64,000 nucleotides of DNA. Origin: Pseudonectria foliicola (lineage: Eukaryota > Ascomycota > Sordariomycetes > Hypocreales > Nectriaceae). The notes below the pieces were generated by a model that ran no database searches, had not been told where the DNA came from, and saw only the letters and a list, made by a program, of their open reading frames with translations. The translations under genes were made by a program, and so were the position numbers. Location: assembly GCA_003693505.1 (NCBI GenBank), contig QUZD01000031.1, positions 43,121 to 107,120 on the forward strand. Direction: 5' to 3'. This document shows, piece by piece, positions 11,278-21,628 of this stretch (within the stretch, counting starts at the first letter, position 1; each line of letters begins with the position of its first letter).

Positions 11278-12462
11278 ATGCCCCCTTCTCCCCGTGAAAC
11301 CATGGAGTCGCACCACGTTGAGCACCCAAAGCGGGCACCTCCATCAAATCCAAAGTCGTTTGTATACCAGCCACAGCCTTCTCAAAAAGCCAAAATGGGT
11401 GGCAACGAAGCAGCCGAGCATGAAGATGCCTCCAGTGGTGGCTCCACGTCGGCACACCCATACCAGGAGCAGCTCCCTTGGAGTGGACTTCGGGATACCT
11501 GTCAGGAAGCCTTCTCTGAGTTCTTTGGCACCATGATCTTGGTCCTGTTTGGCGATGGCGTAGTGGCCCAAGTCGTGCTGAGCAAGAACACCAAGGGTGA
11601 CTATCAGAGCATCTCATGGGGATGGGGGTAACGATACCCACCGCTTCTCTCCCGACGATTGCCCCCAGCTAACATCACATCGTTTAGCCTAGGAGTCATG
11701 CTGGGAGCTTATTGCAGTACCAAGTCAGGAGGGCACATCAATCCAGCAGTTACCCTCGCGAACTGCGTCTACCGTGGTCACCCATGGCGCAAACTTCCCA
11801 TTTACACTCTTGCTCAGGTCCTCGGTGCCATGTGTGCTGCTGCCATTGTCTATGGCAATTACAAGTCTGCCATTGACACCTTTGAGGGCGGCCGAGGTAT
11901 ACGCACAGTCTCAGGAGACCATGCCTCCGCCGTCGTCTTTTGCACCTACCCGGCCGAGTTCATGACACGGACTGGCATGTTCTTCTCCGAGTTCATTGCC
12001 AGCACCATCTTACAGTTTGTCATTTTTGCCCTTGCTGATAAGAATAACGGTGGAGCCGGCCCCTTTATGCCATTGTGTCTCTTCTTCCTCATCTTTGGCA
12101 TCGGCGCTTGCTTCGGCTGGGAGACTGGCTACGCCATCAATCTGGCTCGTGACTTTGGGCCGCGTCTGGTTTCGTACATGATCGGATATGGGTCTGAGGT
12201 ATGGTCATTTGGAGGATACTACTTCTGGGTAAGAGGCAATTGACACTGGTATCCTTTTCGCCTTTACTGACTTTGCGTGTGCCAGATACCAATGGTCGCT
12301 CCTTGTCTAGGGACCGTATTTGGAGGCTTTCTTTACGACGTCTTCATGTACACTGGCGAGAGTCCAATCAATACTCCCATGTTTGGTTTCAAACGATTGT
12401 TCCAGCCCAAGAAAAGCGTCTGGTCCAACACTTATTCAAAATCCCCAGGGGCTCAGGTCTAG
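11278..12462 (+). CDS. Aquaglyceroporin (MIP family glycerol channel)
   Basis: A six-helix membrane channel passing glycerol and small polyols across the plasma membrane. Three exons (11278-11627, 11688-12228, 12286-12462; introns 60 and 57 nt) encode 355 aa. After a hydrophilic N-terminus of about 75 residues the MIP fold begins. The first pore motif is canonical, GGHINPAV (NPA at 135-137). The second is GYAINLARDFGPR, with NLA (268-270) in place of NPA, followed by the Arg-Asp pair that marks glycerol-conducting members. The NLA variant is also known in yeast Fps1. A second in-frame ATG eight codons downstream could be the real start. The neighbouring divergent glycerol kinase supports glycerol as substrate. 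The short N-terminal extension argues against a full Fps1-type regulated channel. Confidence 0.94.
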
Positions 12463-14355
12463 CAGCCTCCTTGTCTGGAGCCAGTAAACAAGGTGGATTG
12501 CTTGACATACATCACAAGTCTCCATGTCTTTTGAGCAAACCAAGGCCTTCGTCATACAGAAGTTGTCGACTACACCGTACATAGCAGCTCAATTATCCAA
12601 GCACTAGCTTCATAGCGACAATCAATGCTTTTGGTGTTTTCATTTACCGAATCGACTACTTCTTTGCATGAGTCGACTGCTGACTCTACGTTGGCTCTGT
12701 GTTCTCATGTAGGAGCTGACCTGCAGCCCTAACTCTTCTTGTTTGACCATCGACCAAAGGTGGGTGGGCATTGGACTTCTGCTCCAACCTCGAGCACAAG
12801 TTTGCTGCATGGTTCCTTCTGGGAATATTCTCCTCCGCCGCTAGTACCATTTCAAGGAACGACATCAAGCCACGGAAAAGGCCCGATACGTTTTCGAGTG
12901 GACAAAGGACTGAACCCCATGTTTGTTCGAGAAACACATGGTAAGCCAAGACGCGGAGAGGACCGGCCGGATCGTACATGCTCGGCTTAAACCCTTGGCC
13001 AGGGTGAGCCGAAATGCACAGGCACCCTTGTCAATTTAGCACCATGTTCGCCAAGACGAGCTTGATGAGACAAATGGCACGTTACAGCAAGAATGTCAAC
13101 GCGTCTCGGACGAGGATGTAGGTAACAGACCAACAGTTTGCTGGCAGCAGGACCGGTGACCTTCCAAACCCGGCGTGGGCAAGCCGTTGAGTGGAAACCT
13201 TTTCCCGGTCCCGTATGTCCATCACTGCTCGTGTAAGTCAGGTATCTCGGATGTCTCGGGTGAGGCTCATAATACGAGTCCAATTGGGCTTGCGTGACTT
13301 TGACTATTATCCATCTTTGCCGAGGCCCTGTGAGGAGGGGGATGCAAGTGAGGTCAGCAGCTTTGAATTATGCTGCTTCGTCTGTGGCTCATCCTGAAAT
13401 ACAGTTGTTATAACCCCAGGTACGCTAGTTCACTTTGTCGATCAGACAGGGAGATCTACCAACGATCTGAAGTGGAGTTGAACCAGATCCGAATTGTTTG
13501 ACAAGTGGAGAACCAAAAGCGAGAGAGTGGAATCAACGGTGGAGAAGAAGGCTTGGCTTTGGGAAGGGAGCTCAGACAATATGCACGGATACATCCAAAG
13601 CTTCAGCAGGTGAATGCTGATGTTGAGGAAAGCCGTGGACATGTTTTGCCAGCTTGAGAGCAAGATGACATTCACCGTGAGTAATTCCATTGATTGTTTG
13701 CAACTGTGCCGTGAGCCTTTTGCTTCTGTCAATGTTTTAGATATACAATCATCTCACCAGTACAACAGAGAGCGCATCGCCAATATGAATGTTATTATAT
13801 GAGTTACCCAAAAGCAAACCTGATGCTCAATTAGAAGCTTGAACGGAGAGCATGCTCGAATCATGAATGAAGATTCGTCGTTGTCGACCTTGTTGCTGGC
13901 CATAAGCTTTCTGAGCCGCGCGAGAAATGCTGCAAAGTGGCTCAGTGCCTGCTTGAGCATGTCGCGTCATTTGACGACTACTCGTATTACACCACAAATC
14001 ATCTTTTTCGGACATGTATCGCGACCTGAACAAGCAGCTCTCTCGTTCCATTCTGGATGCCTCAACTCTCACGAGGAACGGGGCAGATTAGATAAGCTCG
14101 CGTGGAGTCGAACAGGACCCATTCATTATTCGATCCCAATCCCAAAGGTCGCTTCACATTCCATTTATTGGGCGCCAATCATTCAGCCTTGTCGAGGAAC
14201 ATCGCCGGTGCTGAGGAGTTAAAGAAGGCTTCGGTCTGAACACAGATGCAGCTTCGATTGACCTGCGACGAATAAAACAGTCTCCAAGTTGAAGAGTTGA
14301 AGAGTTGAAGTTCCGCATTGCCAACACCCTTCATTCCTGGAATTGCATCTCTAAA
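12463..14355. other. Gene-free stretch
   Basis: The 1.9 kb between the aquaglyceroporin stop and the RTG2 start has no supportable gene. Short frames (up to 127 codons) are found on both strands without domains. The right end must carry the RTG2 promoter and leader. Confidence 0.6.
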
Positions 14356-16318
14356 ATGACGCAAAAGGCCATGGACTTCTCGGATTATGAAGAGATCGAC
14401 GAGCCTGGCAGCTTCGGTGACATGTCGTCGCAGACACTTCCACAGCCACAGGGAGCTCATCCTTTGCATGCGCTGCATGGGCATCCTCCCTGGCAGGGCC
14501 ACGGGAATAACCTCGTGGGAGTCGTGGATATGGGCAGGTGAGATTACAGATGGTCTGAGCGGACGGAACCTTGACTCGATTCAAACTGACGATGCCTGGC
14601 CTGCCAGCAATGGAATCCGCCTTTCCATCTCCGACTTGACGCCGCCTCTGGCGCGCATCCTTCCGACCGTCTTGATGTACCGGTCTTCCATCTCTCTCTA
14701 CGACGCTCAGTTTGATCCCGAGACGGGAGACAAGATCCCCATCCCAGATGATGTCATAAAATCTGTCTGCGCCGTGCTCAACCGCTTCATCGTTGTCTGC
14801 GACGACTTTGGGGCCAGCAAGGACAACATCCACGTCATTGCCACCGAGGCCACCCGAGCCGCCATCAACTCGGCTCAGTTTCTCCAGACGGTCAAGGAAA
14901 ACACAGGCCTGACTGTCCAGCTGGTCCCCAAGCATGAAGAGGGCGAAATCGGCGCCATGGGCATCGCCAGCGGCTTCTCGAGCATGGAAGGTCTCGTCAT
15001 GGACCTGGGCGGGGGGAGCACCCAAATCACCTGGATGCTGAGCTCCGGCGGCGACATCCGAATCAGCCCGCACGGGAGCTTCAGCTTCCCCTACGGGGCC
15101 GCGGCGCTGACCAAGAAGCTCCACGACATGCGTGAGGGCAAGAGCACCGAAGATGCCGACAAGGCGGTGGATGAGTTCCGGGACCAGATGATTGCCGAGT
15201 TCAAGGACGCATACGGACGCCTGCAGATCCCGGACGAGATGGTCAAGAGAGCCGAACAGGCGGGCGGATACCGCATCTATCTGTCGGGCGGCGGATTCCG
15301 CGGCTGGGGATACCTGCTTCTTTACCTGAGCCAGTCTCACGGCAGCCACTACCCCATCTCGGTCATCAACGGCTACAGCGTCGGGCACGAGGCCTTTTCA
15401 GACGTGGAGCATCTCAAGGACGTTGCCCGTGTTGCCAAAGACATCTTCCGGGTATCCGACCGCCGGCGGTCCCAGGTCCCCGCCGTGGCGTTCCTCGTCA
15501 ACGTTCTCGCCACGGCCATCCCCCACGGCATCAAGGAGGCAAACTTCTGCCAGGGCGGCGTTCGCGAGGGCTTCCTCTTCCGACAGCTGCCGCACTCTAT
15601 CCGCCAGCAGGCGCCCTTGGAGGTGGCCACCCGCAACTTTGCTCCTGGCTCTCGGCACGCGATCCAGGACTTGCTCAAGAACGCGATACCGAAGCCGGTG
15701 GAGGGCGACGAGCGACACTTCCCGGAGGCCTTTGGACAGCACGTCATTGAGGCCTTTGCCAACTCGCTCTACATCCACATGTTCATGTCCAAGGAGACGG
15801 CCTCCGCAACCGCGCTCTACTCCACCAGCGTGGGCATCCTTTCATCAACGCACGGAGTGTCGCACCAAGACCGCGCTAGACTGGCATTGATGCTGGAGTC
15901 GAGGTACCAAGGCGAGCTGCCTCCTCGAGAAGTCGCATTCCGAGAAGCGCTCCGCAGCCTCATCACCCCCGAGGAGGCCTGGTGGACGGGCTACGTCGGC
16001 CGCGTCGGTGCTCTCATTGCGGCGCTGTATCCAAGTGGGAGGATAGGCGACAAGAAGCCCCGAGTCGTATTCTCGGCCCAATGGGCCTCGAACCTGGGCA
16101 AGGCCAAGGATGAGCGGGGGCTGGTGCTCACGATTTCGGTTCAGAAGACCAAGAACGACTCCGCGGGAATTAAGCACACCTTGAACGAGACTGTTGAGGT
16201 GGTTGAGAAGATTGGCAACAAAAAGTATTGGATCGGTGAGGACGATCCGTGGGGAATGAAAGTCAAGGTCAAGGTCGTTGAGGAGGGCATTCTGGAATTG
16301 CCAGATGAGAGAGACTAG
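14356..16318 (+). CDS. RTG2: Retrograde regulation protein 2, Ppx/GppA phosphatase family
   Basis: Member of the Ppx/GppA sugar-kinase/Hsp70-fold family. In yeast Rtg2 relays mitochondrial dysfunction to Rtg1/Rtg3; related enzymes hydrolyse polyphosphate or pppGpp. Two exons (14356-14537, 14608-16318; intron 70 nt) give 630 aa. Splicing restores the first nucleotide-binding motif VVDMGSNGIRLSI near residue 54. The second phosphate motif DLGGGSTQITWM follows in the first half, and a YLSGGGFRGWGYL segment near residue 315. A long C-terminal part after the catalytic domain fits fungal Rtg2 rather than bacterial Ppx. The N-terminal 50 residues are acidic and low in structure. Its 3' end converges on arsH with 294 bp between. 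Whether the fungal protein acts as phosphatase or sensor is not shown by sequence. Confidence 0.93.
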
Positions 16319-16612
16319 ATGAAGTAGACTTCAAATTTGGACATGATCATGATTCATGAATAGAGAATCCGGATGACATTCGCTCGACCCAGGCATTTTG
16401 CCATAGCAAATTGGACCTTGGCTTTCTCGATGCTTGTTTTGCTCAGTTATAGACATGGGACAATCATCAGCCTTTCAATTCCGTGTGCAAGTTATGACTT
16501 ATGACTTATGCATCTATGCATTGTTTCAACCTCTATAGCTCATTAAACGACCTGTAACCGGTGTCTCTATGATGCTGACAACAATCCATCTTGTCCACCT
16601 TTCCAAGTAGCT

Positions 16613-17697
16613 TCAGTTCTTCTGCTCCGCCTCTGCTTTAGCTCTTCGTTCCTCGCGCTCGCTGAAGCGATCTCCAAACAGATTGAAGTGAGGGCGCATC
16701 ACAATGGTGTATTTCACCAGCTCCTCCATACAATCGACGACACGGTCCCGGTTGGAGCTGGGCAACATGCGGCTGCCTTCGGCCTCTGAAGTGAACTGCG
16801 TGTACGCCTTGGGCACCGAGCTCTGGTTCGGTATGGCAAACATGCGCATCCACCGGCCGAGGATCCGCAGAGAGTTGACGGCGTTGAACGACTGCGAGCC
16901 GCCGCTCACCTGGGCAACGGCCAGGGTCCGGCCCTGCGTTGGGCGGACCGAACCGGATGATAGCGGGATCCAGTCAATCTGCTGCTTAAAGACGCCAGTC
17001 TAGAAGGCTCGGGTCAGCGTTTTTACGGGCTGTTGATCCTTTTCCTGGCAATGGCTTACCAGATTGCCGTGCTGTTCAGGGCTGACCCAGACGTGGCCGT
17101 CGCTCCACTTGCTCAATTCCCGCAACTCCTGAACTTTGTGGTGATCATGCTGTACGTCATCTTTCTGGGGCAGTCCGGTAGGGTCAAAGACTCGGACATC
17201 GCAGCCGAGACGGAACAGAATCCTGGAACACTCGTAGGCCAGTAGACGAGAGTAGGAGCTGTCAGATGTTAGCATTGCGCAAAACGTGTTTGGCTTCGCG
17301 CCAAGCGACCAAGCTGTTTTTAATGTCTCAAACTTCATGTAGACATCGTGGTTCATGGGAGACTTGCGAGGCAGAGATGGTCAAGCGGGGACTATGAAGG
17401 GGAGACTAACCGACTTCTGATGCTGCCGTACAGGACGAGTATACGCAGTCTCTCCTGCCCTCGATTGATGATTTCAGACTCTACCATTTTGAGGGCGGTG
17501 CTCAGTTCCAGCTGCGCTACCCAGTCGTCCCCATCGTTGGCCTCGTCCAGCAGAAACGGGCGGTAGCGCTGGCGTACGTCTGCTTCATCGTCCTGGTGGG
17601 AAATGGCCAAGGATCGGGCATTGTATGCAGGATCCGGCAGGATCTCTACCTGAGACCTTGCGGCGTGAGAGTTATTGAGGTCGCCATGGCCGTTCAT
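16613..17697 (-). CDS. arsH: ArsH-type NADPH-dependent FMN reductase (arsenical resistance)
   Basis: Flavodoxin-like reductase; bacterial ArsH oxidises trivalent organoarsenicals and reduces FMN, azo dyes or quinones. Exons 17411-17697, 17060-17258 and 16613-16999 (introns 152 and 60 nt) encode 290 aa. Seen: the FMN phosphate-binding loop ILVLYGSIRSRSYSRLL restored across intron 1, VWVSPEQHGNLTG across intron 2, then IDWIPLSSGSVRPTQGRTLA and QVSGGSQSFN, which are ArsH signatures. The chosen ATG sits in a perfect GCCACCATG context. An in-frame ATG at 17817 would add 40 residues that are Arg-rich, free of Asp and Glu and resemble a mitochondrial presequence, so a longer isoform is possible. No arsenite pump or arsenate reductase lies nearby, so this is a stand-alone arsH. 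Confidence 0.93.
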
Positions 17698-18565
17698 GGT
17701 GGCAGAGACGTGCAGATGCCGAGCTTGCAGTGAAGCTTGAAGTGCACTTGGAATCGAGTATCGCAGAGGTAGGGCCGGCCGAAGACGAAAGATGCAAAGA
17801 GAAGGTCTTGCTCGCATGTCCAGCTTCTTTCCTGGTGGAATGCAGAAAGTACAACAGCACAAGGCCTGTCTCTATATACCCGATCTTAAGATCCCTAGAT
17901 GACTCTGTTTATCTCTGCATTACTACGATCAGGGAAGGGCGAATACAGGCTGGTGCTGGCTGTTCCTAGCACGCTGCGTTGGATATCCAATCAGATCGAG
18001 GGTCTGACAGGAACCCGGCCGTGCGAAACGAGTAACTTGGATACAGTAGAATCCCTTCCCCCGCTCAAAGGGAAACTCTGCTTGAATGCAACTGCAACGA
18101 GTGGGCTGAAGTTGCGAGTCTCTTTTGATATACAACCCGTCTTTGCAGTATGTTCAAAGCACGCTTCAGTAATGCATGAGCATCTGAAAGATTGAATTAC
18201 CGTGTTCCCTCAAGGAATCCTGGGACAGTTTCTCTTCATCGCCACGGACCAGCCCAGCCAATCATTGTGTGTTGGTGACAAGGGCTCCAATTGATCGACG
18301 TGGGCCTAATTCCAATTGCCGGCCAGACGGTTGGTTCTTCAGCTCGTAGTCGACCAATGACTGGAATCCTGGAAGCTCAAAGCTGGGGTGCGCTAGGACA
18401 TTACAACCAAGCAAAAGGGAAGAAGATTTGTATTATCCTAACTTGCGAGCGTAGTGTCATTGATATCCGTGCCCTTTTCTGGACCATCTCTCAAATCCGG
18501 CTCTTGACAAATGGTATTACGATTGATCACTTCATTCAACGTATTTCAGATGGAGGGTACACCCA
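17698..18565. other. arsH upstream region
   Basis: This is the promoter and leader of arsH and the 3' flank of the metacaspase gene. The first 120 bases hold an in-frame, stop-free extension of arsH, described with that gene. Nothing else is evident. Confidence 0.6.
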
Positions 18566-20088
18566 TTACATCACAAACAGAATGCTCGTATCTGTTGGAG
18601 AGAAGAAATCAGCACAAAGGTATCAGAAACGCCTCTCAAGTCAAGTCAATCTTACCTAGTGGATGGCTGCACGACAGCTGCGGCTTCTGCGTGTACTTTG
18701 TCTGGAGAATGTCGCGGATGCTGTTGAGCAGCTCAACGTAGCTCTGCTTGGGGTTGGCCTTGATGGCCGAGATGAAGGCCCATGACATGGCACCTGTCGC
18801 CCGCGCAGCAATCGTAGCATCGGCTCTGTGAGTTGGCCCGTCAGTATGTGTGGTGGAGGGCGACTGGGGTCAGACCGTCGACTTACGAGGTTTGGTCGTC
18901 CTTGCTTCCAGACCACATAATGACATCAGCCGGAGAGGTGCGTGTGTCCTTGGCCTTCTTGTAGGCATCGTCTCCTCTCAGGGCAGACTTGGCGAAGCCA
19001 AAGACGGATCCGGCAACACCCATGAGGTCTCCCCTAGAGTACGCACCAAAGGCGTCGAGCAGGCCCTGGCCGGCCTCCTTGGCCAGGTTGGGCTCCTTGA
19101 GGACTCCCTTGGTGGAGTAGATGTAGGGCAGGTCAAGAACAGTAGCCGAGTGGCACGAATCGAAAATGGCCGTGAGACGCACACCCTGCTTGAGGGGCTT
19201 GACGACGTGGTGGTGCAGCTCATCGTCGACAATGTGGCCGGCCTTGGCGTAGTCAACGGGGTAGATGACCTCATCGTAGCCGTCGTCCTCCTCGCCAGTG
19301 GTATCCTTGACCTGGCCGCCATGGCCTGGGATTATGTTAACAAAGTGAGTCCCCAGAGCCGGTGGAAGATTTGGGAAGCGAGCATGCGTAAGAGTCTCGC
19401 CCCAGGGGTTGAGTAGGTTGCAGGGATCATGATGGGAAAGGAAAGAGTGAGACCAACCGGAGTAGTGAAGGAAGAGGGCATCGTTGGGCTGGGCGTTGGC
19501 GACAAGCCAGCCGAGGGCGCGGATAATGTTGGCCTTGGTCGGCTGGCCAACGGGGTTCTTCTGGTCGTCAGTCAGGATGACCATGTCCTCGCGGCGGTAG
19601 TTGTAGCGCTCAATGAGGAAGGACGAGACGTTGTTGACATCGTTGATGCAGCCGCGCAGCTCGCCCTTCTGGCCAAAGTAGTTGATGCCAATGAGCAGCG
19701 CCTTGCGACGGCCAGTACAGTTGGAGTACTGAAACGTGTAGTTGGACGGAGCTCCGTGCCCAAACTGCTGCGGCGTCGACGGCGGCGGCGGCCCAGCGCG
19801 CGGCGGCGGGTGATTGCCCTGCTGATGCGGCGGCGGCTGATACTGCTGATACTGCTGCTGGGGAGGAGGCGGCTGCTGGTACTGCTGGTACTGCTGGTGA
19901 TGCTGCTGCTGCTGCTGGTACTGTTGCTGATACTGCTGCTGAGGCGGGTGTTGCTGGTACTGCTGCTGATACTGCGGCTGGGGCGGGTAGCCGTAGCCGG
20001 GAGCTCCGGGGGGCGGAGGGCCGGAGGGCGGGCCGTAGCCGGAGTGGCCGCCGCTGCCGTGATAGCCTTGGCCGGGATAGTTGGACAT
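18566..20088 (-). CDS. MCA1: Metacaspase (peptidase C14-like)
   Basis: Calcium-dependent, Arg/Lys-specific cysteine protease of the caspase fold, with roles in stress death and protein aggregate clearance. Four exons (19458-20088, 18887-19325, 18656-18825, 18566-18591; introns 132, 61 and 64 nt) give 421 aa. The first 125 residues are a Q/P/Y-rich, prion-like prodomain. The p20 region starts at RRKALLIGINYFGQ. The catalytic histidine lies in HYSGHGG (about His212), restored by splicing intron 1. The catalytic cysteine lies in DSCHSAT (about Cys268). The last exon is only 26 nt and completes the family-typical end, where SCSHPLDT runs into LFVM at the stop. The start was set at the Met preceding SNYPGQ; an in-frame ATG seven codons upstream is possible. 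Type I architecture, cytosolic. Catalytic residues are intact. Confidence 0.96.
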
Positions 20089-20180
20089 GGCGGTTGGTGG
20101 TGAGACCAAGGATTTTCTGGCGGCGGAGCAAGCAGGTCAATGGAGGGTGAGGGTGGCTGGATCACGGAGTATGGAGAATT

Positions 20181-20206
20181 GAGATGAGATGAGATGAGAT
20201 GAGATG
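20181..20206. repeat. GAGAT pentanucleotide microsatellite
   Basis: Five tandem GAGAT units about 90 bp upstream of the metacaspase start codon, in its likely promoter or leader. Confidence 0.88.
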
Positions 20207-20796
20207 GGGATGGAGCTGGAGATGGAGGCGTAAGCGGAGAGCGGCTGAGTGCGGTACCTACAGTAGACACTAATTCGAGTAGATTGCCTGGGTACCTAGT
20301 TAGCCTAGAAGAGGGCTCCACCTGAGCGTTATGGTTAAGGTGTCTCGGCCAACGGCGGATGGATGATGGATCAGCTGGTCGCAGCTGCACCACATCCATT
20401 AGGTTTAGTGAGGTACAACAGATTACAGGGTCCAGCCCCCCCTCCCCCCCTGTGGAGAGAGCCCCGACAGTGGATCGACGCCTTGGCGGCATTGGCGCTC
20501 CAGGCCTTTGGCGTTGACATTCCAGTGCGGGTGCCCTGTAAGTTAGCCATCCATCCCATCCATATCCATCCCGCCATTTCGGGCACATCCATCGATCCAC
20601 GATACGACTCCATTTCGTTGATCGCTTCTTCAAGTGAGCCAGCTCAATTCGGTCCACGTCTTTGTGATTCTATGCTTTGCGTCCGAAATCTAATCCGTCA
20701 GACGGGCGTTTGGGTACCAAGTCCTTCAGCGGTGCCCTTGTCGACTGATCACTGGTATTGTAACTGATCACCCGGCATACACTCCCGGTGGCCCCC

Positions 20797-20841
20797 CATT
20801 CATTCATTCATTCATTCATTTATTCATTTATTCATTCATTC
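20797..20841. repeat. ATTC tetranucleotide microsatellite
   Basis: Eleven tetramer units, most CATT with two TATT/TTTA variants, downstream of the gluconokinase frame. Confidence 0.9.
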
Positions 20842-20926
20842 CCTTGTCTCAGTTTCCTCACTGTCTCGGCATCCTCCACCTCCACGTTGCGTTGCCGACG
20901 TCGGCTGCAGCAACCAATATTCGCAA

Positions 20927-21628
20927 TCAACAGTCTGCAGCATCAATGAGCCGCTGCACCTTGGCCAACGCCTCATGCTGCACGCCCTCGACTGACTGGT
21001 CGACGCACACAGCAACGACGTCCCTCTCGTCAGCCGCCGGCTGCTCGAGCGCCTCAAACTGCGTGTGAACCAGCGCTGCCCCCGCAAAGTGGCCCTTGCG
21101 GGCTTGCGCCCGCTCGCGAAGAACCTCTTCGGGCGCGTCGAGGTGCAAGAAGTGTACCTGGACGTCCCCGGCCTAGCCCGAGCCTTGTCGGAGCAGGTCT
21201 CTGTACTGCCGCTTGAGGGCTGAGCAGGTGATGACGAGGTGCTTGGTGCCAGCCTTCTCAGGATGCACCTCTGCGTGCTCCTTGAGCGCCTTCAGCCAGC
21301 CCCACCGGTCCTCGTCCGTCAAGGGCTCGCCTCTGCTCATCTTGTCAATGTTGGTCTGGGGGTGGAACTGGGCCCTTGTGTTAGCAATTGTTCTGTAATG
21401 CCGCACGGCAGACGGCTAGGGAACATGACATGACATGACATGACATGACATGACATGGCATGGCATGGCATGACATACGTCGTCGCCCTCTACAAACTTG
21501 AGGTCGAACTTCTCGGCCAAGAATTTGGCGACGGACGTCTTGCCCGAGGCAGTTGGGCCGGACACGAAGAGAATCCATCGATCCGTCTTCGGAACCGGCT
21601 TCGCGCTTGAATCTGGCTGGTGGGCCAT
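20927..21628 (-). pseudogene. Gluconokinase with an in-frame stop codon
   Basis: The family phosphorylates D-gluconate to 6-phosphogluconate, feeding the pentose phosphate pathway. Exon 1 (21479-21628) and exon 2 (20927-21367), joined over a 111-nt intron, encode a P-loop kinase of about 195 codons, the usual family length. Seen: the P-loop GPTASGKTSVAKFLAEKF near residue 24, EGDDFHPQTNIDKM restored across the intron, DEDRWGWL, and ITCSALKRQYRDLLR. A TAG at 21173-21175 then interrupts the frame. The same frame continues directly with VHFLHLDAPEEVL, ARKGHF and QFEALEQP, all typical of gluconokinases. The stop falls in a loop of variable sequence and no plausible splice removes it. Possible explanations are a recent null mutation, a base error in the assembly, or readthrough. 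Without readthrough the product would stop after about 114 residues and lack the C-terminal part. Confidence 0.8.
21424..21476. repeat. CATGA/CATGG pentamer array inside the gluconokinase intron
   Basis: About ten tandem pentamers (mostly CATGA, three CATGG) fill almost half of the 111-nt intron, starting right behind its 5' splice site. Confidence 0.9.

Larger units (their letters stand above)
20089..20926. other. Metacaspase upstream region with microsatellites
   Basis: This 838-bp stretch has the metacaspase promoter and the 3' flank of the gluconokinase locus. It carries a GAGAT pentamer run (20181-20206) and an ATTC tetramer run (20797-20841). No gene is seen. Confidence 0.6.

Noticed and set aside
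14351..15388. A 345-codon open frame antisense to RTG2.
   Set aside because: It is a mirror of the GC-rich codon bias of RTG2, with no domain of its own.
19429..20103. A 224-codon open frame antisense to the metacaspase prodomain.
   Set aside because: It is a Leu/Arg-rich shadow of the CAG-rich prodomain coding strand.
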